A DNA stretch of 5,663 nucleotides from an uncultured Eubacteriales bacterium (GTDB lineage: Bacteria > Bacillota > Clostridia > Christensenellales > Borkfalkiaceae): NCBI GenBank assembly GCA_902767455.1, contig CACXHH010000297.1:1-5663 (forward strand). Reading direction: 5' to 3'. The notes under the pieces are model-generated. The model saw only the letters and a program-made list of their open reading frames with translations, did no database searches and was not told the DNA's origin. Made by a program: the position numbers and the translations under genes. Positions 1 through 5,663 of this stretch are shown here, in pieces (the stretch's first letter is position 1; every line of letters starts with the position of its first letter).

Positions 1-1002
1 GCCAACTATGCCATCATTTGATATTTCTAACCACTTGGCACCATCCACAGTATGGTCAACCTTACCGATCACCGAAGATTCACCGAAGGTTGCCACAGTT
101 ATATCATCTTTAACTATGTCAAAGCTGTCATTGTCAATATGGCTATGAACATTGCTTTCTTGGCCATTTATAGTAGCATAAAGATTCACGCCTGCTGCCG
201 TTTGCTTCATAACGCTTGACATGCTCTGAATACCGCTTGTGCCCTGGTTAACATATGTTTCAGATACTTCCTGCAGTATTTCATTGGCCTTGACCATTAC
301 CCTGGCATAAGCATCAGTTATACTGCCTAAAGTAGCTATAATTTCTTCATTATTGCTATCCAGAATAGGTTCACCGTTTGAATCCAACCAAAACCCCACT
401 GTTGATCCTTCACCGACTTCAAGAAGGATAGCATTCTGCAGTATATTCAAGTTAGCATATGAACTTAATACATGCGGATTAGACCATGTAATAACACCCT
501 GCACCGTTCTGGATCTGACAGAATAATAAAGCTGTTCATCACTTTCAGGATTCCATTCAGGTTCTTCTTCAGACCACCCTGCATGATTTTCTTCTGTAGG
601 CTGTGGCGGCGTACCGTTTGACAGCTTATAATATGTGATCATGCTTGTTATTGCGGGCCTTGTGCGCTGTTCTGTGGTATTAGCCACTATTGCAGCGCCT
701 GTGGCAGTTCTTTTTGCCATACCTGCAGTTCCCAAGGCTTCCAAGGCCGTTCTGTCATCCGTAGGCGGCGCTGTGTTATTTCCAAGCAAATAAGCCATGC
801 CACCGGACAGCCTAACCTTTACAGTATCGCCCGGCTTACATGCTATGGTCATTTCAACAGGTGTTTCTTCCACGCCCTGATCTATGTGCACCCAAGCCGT
901 GCTTCCTTCCACCCTGGTAACCACAGCAGAAGTATCATAAGGCTTTGTACCGCCTTTATTCAGGTTATTAATAACCTGTGCTAATTCTTTTTCAAGTCCC
1001 AT
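1..1002 (-). CDS. Tail spike/fibre protein with N-terminal OB-like domain (3' end outside window)
   Basis: The first 334 residues of a tail-tip protein; the frame has no stop before position 1. Reading the minus strand from the ATG at 1002 gives MGLEKELAQVINNL, a short helix. A compact beta domain follows at about 22-80: VVTRVEGSTAWVHID, then PVEMTIACKPGDTVKVRLSG and AYLLGNNTAPPTDD. This matches the OB-fold pattern of gp5/gpV-type spikes and related Firmicute phage proteins. Residues 121-176 form a second module (ITYYKLSNG, GWSEEEPEW, LYYSVRSRTVQGVITWS) typical of tail fibre and minor structural proteins of that group. Residues 215-275 look helical and may trimerise the protein. Residues 294-314 (FDIVKDDITVATFGESSVIG) resemble the beta repeat that often precedes receptor-binding parts. 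It should sit on the hub encoded just upstream. Final length and receptor domain are not visible. A minor tail protein without adhesive function is possible. Confidence 0.75.
   Translation of the reverse strand, partial: MGLEKELAQVINNLNKGGTKPYDTSAVVTRVEGSTAWVHIDQGVEETPVEMTIACKPGDTVKVRLSGGMAYLLGNNTAPPTDDRTALEALGTAGMAKRTATGAAIVANTTEQRTRPAITSMITYYKLSNGTPPQPTEENHAGWSEEEPEWNPESDEQLYYSVRSRTVQGVITWSNPHVLSSYANLNILQNAILLEVGEGSTVGFWLDSNGEPILDSNNEEIIATLGSITDAYARVMVKANEILQEVSETYVNQGTSGIQSMSSVMKQTAAGVNLYATINGQESNVHSHIDNDSFDIVKDDITVATFGESSVIGKVDHTVDGAKWLEISNDGIVG
961..978. repeat. 18-bp perfect palindrome inside the start of the spike/fibre gene
   Basis: CAGGTTATTAATAACCTG equals its own reverse complement. 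It spans codons 9-14 of the spike gene (Q-V-I-N-N-L). As RNA it could fold into a 7-bp stem with a UUAA loop, 24 bases after the start codon. No T-run follows on the coding strand. On the plus strand a short run of five T begins 9 bases later, which is too far for a standard terminator. The palindrome is certain; any function is unproven. Confidence 0.6.
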
Positions 1003-1981
1003 AAGCCGTTTCCTCTGTTCTGCATGAATGCCCTATCTGAACATTCTGACTACCTACCCTGAAGGTTCCATCTATGCCGGGATAGCCAATGCTTACCAGA
1101 TCCCCTATATTCACATCCGGATCATAACGCCTGGAATACTTAAGCACCCTTAATGGTGCCTGAAGCTCCTTAAGCCTAAGCATGGCATAATCTCCAAGCG
1201 ACACCCCCACAGGCAGTGTTACATTTTCTTCTTTCCAGATCTCCCGCCCCCTGTTTGGGATGGAAAGCGGGCTTTTTATGTCTTCATCCTTAAATATGGC
1301 CGTTTTGTTTTCTGATGTAACCCTTAAGACATTAGGGCAGCTAAACCAGTCCTGCGAATCTTCAACAGCCGGTTCTACCACATCATTTTCACCATCAAAT
1401 CTTGCCTTCACAACGTTGCTGTAAGGAACTATTGATACTTCACCCAAGCCATTAGGCCTTATCTGCCAATTAATGGCCTTAGCCACCTTCTTGGCCATTG
1501 TCAGGTATGTTTCACCAGCTTCAGCCACAATATTGGCAGCAAGATATCCACCGCCAAATTCCTGATTAACCTTAATACCGCACTGTTTAAACAGATCAGC
1601 TATTATTTCCGTGCCATCACTTCCATAAGCGGCATACCATCCTAAAGGAAGCATCCTATCTGCACAGGGCTTTAATACACTGTAACATTCAACATCATAG
1701 CTTTCATGATTTCCACGGATATTTCTTGTAGGCTCAGATGTAAGGCCTGTGAACAGCGGCACCCTGGCGGCTTCACCGTTCTGTTTGGCAACCAGGTAAA
1801 TTCTTAACCATATTTCACCGACTGCTTCAGTCATGGTCACAGATGCAGATTCAAGCAGGTCAGATGAATCATCCCTGCTTATACTGCCATCTAATATCTT
1901 TATTTCTTCCAGATCCTGCCATGTCTTGGGATTAACCTGCATGGCAAGGAAGGAAGCGCTATAACCCTTTTTCCAGTTCAT
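992..1981 (-). CDS. Tail-tip/baseplate hub protein (gp27/XkdQ-like)
   Basis: A 329-residue protein with the look of the small hub proteins that form the central ring below the tail tube and receive the spike. The start MNWKKGYSASF is typical of Firmicute versions, and the ATG follows the upstream stop with no gap. Residues 5-100 suggest a first beta domain (ISRDDSSDLLESASVTM, then an RVPLFTGLTSEPTR strand pair and YDVECYSVL). Residues 120-190 contain a helix-rich part (ETYLTMAKKVAKAINWQI followed by GLGEVSIVPY) like the insertion in hub proteins. The C-terminal part has YDPDVNIGDLVSIGYPGIDG and FRVGSQNVQIG, the 'GD.V.I ... G.(F/Y).V.S' pattern of the last hub domain. No peptidase, lysozyme or LysM segment is present, so it seems purely structural. 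It ends 11 bases inside the next gene, which encodes an OB-domain protein, as expected for a hub-spike pair. The fold assignment rests on recalled family patterns. Confidence 0.75.
   Translation of the reverse strand: MNWKKGYSASFLAMQVNPKTWQDLEEIKILDGSISRDDSSDLLESASVTMTEAVGEIWLRIYLVAKQNGEAARVPLFTGLTSEPTRNIRGNHESYDVECYSVLKPCADRMLPLGWYAAYGSDGTEIIADLFKQCGIKVNQEFGGGYLAANIVAEAGETYLTMAKKVAKAINWQIRPNGLGEVSIVPYSNVVKARFDGENDVVEPAVEDSQDWFSCPNVLRVTSENKTAIFKDEDIKSPLSIPNRGREIWKEENVTLPVGVSLGDYAMLRLKELQAPLRVLKYSRRYDPDVNIGDLVSIGYPGIDGTFRVGSQNVQIGHSCRTEETAYGT
1011..1016 (-). promoter_or_regulatory. Shine-Dalgarno site for the spike/fibre gene
   Basis: The minus strand reads AGAGGA, 8 bases before the ATG at 1000-1002. 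It lies within the last codons of the hub gene and fixes the start of a gene that overlaps the hub stop by 11 bases. Confidence 0.75.
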
Positions 1982-4825
1982 TTATTCCACCCTATCATCC
2001 CAATCAGCCTTTGTCATAGCTTCATAGCCTTCCGGATCAACTCTTTCAACCTTGATATCATAAGAAATAAGCACATCACCATATGAACCGCTTTCATTAA
2101 CTGTGATATTAGCTGAATAAGAAGATCCTTCAGGCGTTCTTACATGGCATAAGCCTGCATAGGCAGCCAGATCATGCATCTGTTCAATTAATGGATCATC
2201 AGTTTTAAGCGCTATACTGCTTATGCTGGTATCCCTTGTGATAGCCTTATTCCAATCACCCTGCACGGCTCCATTAAGGTATACATTCCTTTCAAAGTCC
2301 TTGTTCCAGGCATTGGCCAAAGTAATGTTATAAGGCAGTCTGATCTGCTTGCCTTCATCATAATCAATAATGACTTCCGGAAGCTGCAAGTTATGGTCAA
2401 TGTCAATCCATGCAGGCATATCAGGTGCCATATAATCACCATTTGTAGTGATATCAACAACCCTATAACCGCCACCGGATGCAGGATAAGGATCTACATA
2501 TTCAGTGCCATACTCAGCTTCCATAATCAGTTCCGGCTTATCCTTTGAAAGTCTGTAGATCCTGCAGAAGTCGCCCTGATCTGCTGAAACAGGCGCCACA
2601 GGCGTTATAAATGCAACATTGTCTTGCATAACCACTGTGGCTGTAGGTTTTTCTGCCTGATGATCCCAAGCCACCATAAACCTTTCCTGATGCACTGCAG
2701 TCTGTCCTAGATTATCTGAAACAACCACAGTAAGCAGATAATACATATCATCATCAAGCCTGCCAACCAGATCATCAACAGTGATATCAAGAGTGACTTC
2801 ACCATTAAAGGACCTGTTATAAATTGTTTCACCATCAAAGCCATCAAGCACCGTTTCATCAGGCCGCATGATCCGGCTGTCACCATACCTTGTAATGATG
2901 ATATCCGTTCTGCTTCCTACTCCAGCACCTTCTGCTTCAATATGAAGCGGCATTTCATCCAAAATACCGCCTGAAAGACTTGAACTAACAGTAACCACAG
3001 GAAGATTAGCCACGTTAACGGTCACGGCCGCTGAAGTTCCGGATACCCTGCCGGATGCAGAAGTAGTCACTACTGTTATGCTGTGGCTTGTACCGCTTGA
3101 CCATGCAGGATTAAAGCTGTAAGACTGTGCGGCTCCTGTTACTGTAGCAACTTCTGCCCCATCAGCATAAACGGTAGCAGAAGCCTGTTCAGTGTTATCT
3201 GTAGTTACATATGCCCAGTAAACTGTTAGCTGTTCGCCTGGTGCAATGATATTGTCTGAAACAGATACTGCAGGCGCTTCAGGGCTTGAAGATAAGTCGA
3301 CAGATACCGGATCAGACCAAGGTGCCAATTCATCAGAAATGCTACTGTCAGATCCATCAGCCACCTTTTTAAGTCTTACCTTGAAATACCATTTCTTGCC
3401 CATTTCAAGGCCATCAACAAGCCAGTTGGTAACCTTTTCATTTATTTCATAAGTCTGCGGCTGTGCTGTAGATTCCCATGCTTCAGGACTGTCTGCCCAA
3501 GAAATAATTGCACCTGTGGCCACAGTCCATGTCCAGTTCCAAGACAACGCCACACGGCCTAATTTATCAGTCAATGAAGCTGTTAAGCCTGTTACTGCCT
3601 TTGGAACATCTGTTGATACATTCTGCCATACTGTTTCTGATTTTATCTTGGCGCTTGATAGACTGCTTCCGACAAAAGAAACGATACCAAAGGTGGCCGT
3701 TTTAATATTTTCTGAAAGCTCATATGTAGCGCTTACTGAAGTAGCCCCCACAGCAGCCACTGCCAAAGGCTGGTTATTGTTGAATATTAAGGCTGTTTTT
3801 ACATTGGGCACTGTTGTTGTGTTCGTGAAAGTAGCGCTTACAGTCTTTGTCTGTGTATTCCAGGTAATTGAATTAAGTGTAGGCGCCTTAAGCTTGCCAG
3901 ATCCAATATAAATAACAGGACTTGTGGTAGAATTGCCTGCATTTTTTGTGATAATCCTTACCCACAGCGCCAGATCTTCAGCCAATTCTGAAGATTCAGG
4001 CAGATTTTCCTTAACCACATATTTTTTAGTGGCTCCTGCAGAAAAACCTGTTACTTCACCTGCAGTTGCCCAAGATCCTGTTGGCTGATAAGTAGCATCA
4101 GGCTTTGAAATGTTATACTGCACTTCTGCAGAAGTAACCGGCTTATCAGGTGAAGAATTTACTGTAAAATCTACGCCTAAACGGTAACCCTTCCAGGATC
4201 CATAAATATTAGTTGCAGAAACGGATGCATTATATACTTTATTCAGATAAGTCCAATCAGAAGCCCCTGCAGGTCCTCTGGATCTTACACGGAACCATCT
4301 TATACCGGATGAGTCAGTATATGACTTACTTGATATTGCACCGGCAGTGCCGCTTTCAGCGCCTGTCCAGCTTACTGCAGAATAACTTGAAGTATTGGCC
4401 TTTACAGACTGCCATTCAACATCTGCAAGCCATTCAGGTGCATATCCATAGGCTAAAGCATTCCACGAATACACCCCTGCTGCAGAAGCACTTAAAGTAG
4501 GCTTGTTAGGTGCCTTTAAAGGATAGCTGTATTCCACCCAGGGATGATCCAGATAATGTACACGGAACCATATATAATTGATCACATCTGCAGTCTGCGG
4601 GTAATAATTGGCCGGATCAATAGTTATCTGGTAAGATACAGCACCTGCTGCCAATGTTACGGCTGTAGCTTTGACCTTCTTGATATCCTGGCCATTCGTT
4701 ACAATCTTATATTCAATCTTGGGCTTTTTGGTTGTTGTCGCATCAGGCCCCCACTTCCAGGAAAAAGTAAATACATTTTCATTCCTGGTAGCGGCTAAGG
4801 CCGTCATTTTATAATCTTTAGCCAT
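1982..4825 (-). CDS. Large tail protein: immunoglobulin/fibronectin-like modules plus C-terminal distal-tail-like domain
   Basis: A 947-residue structural protein encoded directly after the tape measure, where siphophages place the distal tail (Dit) gene. It appears to be a chain of beta-sandwich modules of about 85-120 residues: roughly 7-105, 106-200, 200-312, 313-406, 407-512, 513-606, 607-725 and 726-812. Residues 407-512 look most like fibronectin type III (LSWNW early, WYFKVRLKK late, then SDPVSV and a proline linker). Modules 1-3 share an [IV]-[EQ]-[WY] strand and a W[FV]R[VI] strand. The C-terminal 813-935 differs: LPYNITLANAWNKDF, VQGDWN, DPLIEQMHDLAAYAGLCHVR and TPEGSSYSANITV resemble the domain by which tail-tip proteins dock on the tube in Firmicute phages (recalled, not searched). 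There is no signal peptide, membrane segment or enzymatic motif; only two cysteines (754, 893) were seen. It is rich in Ala, Ser, Thr and Val. Likely role: tail-end connector displaying adhesive modules. A tail-fibre role is the alternative. Confidence 0.75.
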   Translation of the reverse strand: MAKDYKMTALAATRNENVFTFSWKWGPDATTTKKPKIEYKIVTNGQDIKKVKATAVTLAAGAVSYQITIDPANYYPQTADVINYIWFRVHYLDHPWVEYSYPLKAPNKPTLSASAAGVYSWNALAYGYAPEWLADVEWQSVKANTSSYSAVSWTGAESGTAGAISSKSYTDSSGIRWFRVRSRGPAGASDWTYLNKVYNASVSATNIYGSWKGYRLGVDFTVNSSPDKPVTSAEVQYNISKPDATYQPTGSWATAGEVTGFSAGATKKYVVKENLPESSELAEDLALWVRIITKNAGNSTTSPVIYIGSGKLKAPTLNSITWNTQTKTVSATFTNTTTVPNVKTALIFNNNQPLAVAAVGATSVSATYELSENIKTATFGIVSFVGSSLSSAKIKSETVWQNVSTDVPKAVTGLTASLTDKLGRVALSWNWTWTVATGAIISWADSPEAWESTAQPQTYEINEKVTNWLVDGLEMGKKWYFKVRLKKVADGSDSSISDELAPWSDPVSVDLSSSPEAPAVSVSDNIIAPGEQLTVYWAYVTTDNTEQASATVYADGAEVATVTGAAQSYSFNPAWSSGTSHSITVVTTSASGRVSGTSAAVTVNVANLPVVTVSSSLSGGILDEMPLHIEAEGAGVGSRTDIIITRYGDSRIMRPDETVLDGFDGETIYNRSFNGEVTLDITVDDLVGRLDDDMYYLLTVVVSDNLGQTAVHQERFMVAWDHQAEKPTATVVMQDNVAFITPVAPVSADQGDFCRIYRLSKDKPELIMEAEYGTEYVDPYPASGGGYRVVDITTNGDYMAPDMPAWIDIDHNLQLPEVIIDYDEGKQIRLPYNITLANAWNKDFERNVYLNGAVQGDWNKAITRDTSISSIALKTDDPLIEQMHDLAAYAGLCHVRTPEGSSYSANITVNESGSYGDVLISYDIKVERVDPEGYEAMTKADWDDRVE
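1987..1992 (-). promoter_or_regulatory. Imperfect Shine-Dalgarno site for the hub gene
   Basis: The minus strand reads GGGTGG 5 bases before the ATG at 1979-1981. The match to the consensus is only moderate. The preceding gene's TAA directly abuts this ATG (TAAATG), so ribosomes finishing the upstream gene could restart here, which would explain why a weak site suffices. Confidence 0.5.
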
Positions 4826-5663
4826 TTATCATTCTTCCTTCACGTTTTAACGTTCTGATGTAGCCCTGTGTCCAAAGTTCCGGATCTTCAGCGCCATTAA
4901 CAGTTATGTTGTTTGTAATGCTTCCACCGCCATAGGCTCCCGCATAGGCAAGCTGTCCAGATCCTACACCGCCATATATAGCCGTGTTCAATCCAGCCAT
5001 GGCATCTGTCACAGTCTTCTGCTGTCCTTCAATACCAATTGCCAGACCTTCACCAATCATGGTTCCTGCATAGGTCATAAGCTTTGAAGGGCTTGCTATG
5101 CCAAAGAATGACTTAACGCTTGCCCAGCATTCTGTGCACAGATCCTTAATGGCCTTCAGAAGTGTATCCTTAGCATTCAGTAAGCCTTTTTTAATGCCTA
5201 AAAGCATATTCTTACCGATACTTGGCCAATCCATAGAAGTAAGCTTGACAAAAATGCTTTTGTAAATCTTGGGCACGATCATAATTAATTCCGGCAGGGC
5301 TTCCATCAAACCTTTAGCTAAGGCACCAATCATGACCAATCCGGTTTCCAGAATTTCACCCAGATTATCCGTCACCGCATCAACTAAGCTGGTCACCAAT
5401 AAAACATAAGCACCTATCAACTGATCTATTGCTTCAGGGCTTGTCAGGCCTTCAACCAGCGCCAATACTATTTCCACCGCAGTTTTTATGATCATTGGTA
5501 AATTTTCGATAATAAAAACTTCAAGCTGTGTGATCAACGCAATGGCACCTGTCACCAAATTTACTGCATTATCTGCTATATTTTCTGCCAGCGTTTTTAC
5601 AAGCAATAATGCCGCATTTAGCAGCCTTGGTGCAGAATCCACCAGCATTTTTCCGATATCCAA
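4818..5663 (-). CDS. Phage tail tape measure protein, C-terminal part (5' end outside window)
   Basis: This is the last 281 residues of a tape measure protein, which sets tail length and occupies the tail tube lumen before DNA ejection. The frame is open to the right edge, where the first codon is TTG (leucine), so the true start lies outside. Residues 15-130 are helical and hydrophobic, with LPxII..A..IV.AL..GL-like repeats (for example around 54-73 and 105-130), typical of the membrane-active part of these proteins. Residues 187-195 read FGIASPSKL, the FGIxSPSK signature common near the C-terminus of Firmicute phage tape measures. A glycine-rich linker (231-247) leads to a short tail, TNNITVNGAEDPELW, and the protein ends in KREGRMING. 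A CTEC pair at 176-179 is visible, with no known role. The TAA stop lies inside the first codons of the next gene. The family call is strong; total length is unknown. Confidence 0.9.
   Translation of the reverse strand: MDIGKMLVDSAPRLLNAALLLVKTLAENIADNAVNLVTGAIALITQLEVFIIENLPMIIKTAVEIVLALVEGLTSPEAIDQLIGAYVLLVTSLVDAVTDNLGEILETGLVMIGALAKGLMEALPELIMIVPKIYKSIFVKLTSMDWPSIGKNMLLGIKKGLLNAKDTLLKAIKDLCTECWASVKSFFGIASPSKLMTYAGTMIGEGLAIGIEGQQKTVTDAMAGLNTAIYGGVGSGQLAYAGAYGGGSITNNITVNGAEDPELWTQGYIRTLKREGRMING
4834..4840 (-). promoter_or_regulatory. Shine-Dalgarno site for the 947-residue tail protein
   Basis: The minus strand reads AAGGAAG here, 8 bases before the ATG at 4823-4825. It lies inside the last codons of the tape measure gene and supports this ATG as the start. 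Together with the 8-base ATGGCTAA overlap, it suggests coupled translation. Confidence 0.75.

Noticed and set aside
139..147. His-Ser-His (residues 286-288 of the spike/fibre protein) as a metal-binding spike tip
   Set aside because: Metal-binding HxH tips sit at the end of a beta-helix; here the motif lies between a helical stretch and a beta repeat, and the protein continues beyond it.
1448..1477. Inverted repeat GCCATTA / TAATGGC with a 16-base spacer
   Set aside because: Short arms, long loop, inside the hub coding sequence; expected by chance.
2221..2475. Minus-strand open frame of 84 codons inside the 947-residue gene
   Set aside because: It is out of frame within the conserved C-terminal part of the large gene, and its product shows no recognisable pattern.
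3516..3911. Plus-strand open frame of 131 codons, with other short plus-strand frames at 3246-3452, 3508-3705, 4213-4500 and 4544-4798
   Set aside because: All lie antisense to the 947-residue gene, have no recognisable domains, overlap one another in part, and look like by-products of the codon use of the real gene.
3974..3995. Inverted repeat ATCTTCAG / CTGAAGAT with a 6-base loop
   Set aside because: Mid-gene, without a T-run on either strand; it encodes ordinary Glu/Ser/Leu codons, so neither a terminator nor a regulatory role is supported.
4122..4135. 14-bp perfect palindrome centred on CTGCAG
   Set aside because: A palindrome of this length has a fair chance of arising in a window this size, and the local CTGCAG excess makes it likelier; it is mid-gene with no other signal.
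5661..5663. TTG at the right edge as a start codon for the tape measure
   Set aside because: It is simply the first codon at the window edge; the protein shown is only a C-terminal part and no ribosome site can be seen.

Overview
The window is a segment of a tailed-phage (or prophage) tail operon, read entirely on the minus strand, so transcription runs from position 5663 toward position 1. Four genes fill it almost completely: the C-terminal end of a tape measure protein (4818-5663, beginning beyond the right edge), a 947-residue multi-domain tail protein with fibronectin-like modules and a C-terminal distal-tail-like domain (1982-4825), a 329-residue baseplate/tail-tip hub protein (992-1981), and the first 334 residues of a spike/fibre protein with an N-terminal OB-like domain (1-1002, running off the left edge). 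No integrase, lysis gene, tRNA, rRNA, CRISPR or insertion sequence is present, so a virulent phage and a prophage cannot be told apart here.

The protein style points to a phage of a Firmicute, probably a gut Clostridia-type host. The tape measure carries the FGIxSPSK motif near its C-terminus and ends in a GAEDPE..W tail. The spike protein has a YYKLS...GWS...P.W...YYSVR module of the kind seen in tail proteins of that group. GC content is about 43-48% in the lines counted. Host assignment is inference only.

The genes are packed without gaps. The tape measure stop overlaps the next start by 8 bases (ATGGCTAA), the next stop abuts the following start (TAAATG), and the last pair overlaps by 11 bases. 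Each start has a purine-rich Shine-Dalgarno-like site inside the preceding gene. No promoter or intrinsic terminator is visible, so the window looks like the interior of one late transcript whose neighbouring genes are translationally coupled.

Functionally, the tape measure sets tail length and lines the tube. The 947-residue protein probably joins the tail end to the tip and displays immunoglobulin-like modules. The hub forms the central ring of the tip. The OB-domain protein probably plugs or extends the hub and leads into receptor-binding parts encoded further left. The order (tape measure, Dit-like, hub, spike/fibre) is that of a siphophage-like tail tip.

I did not find a convincing undescribed system. 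The points most worth a second look are the inverted architecture of the 947-residue protein, an 18-bp perfect palindrome just inside the spike gene, and a strong local excess of CTGCAG in one gene.
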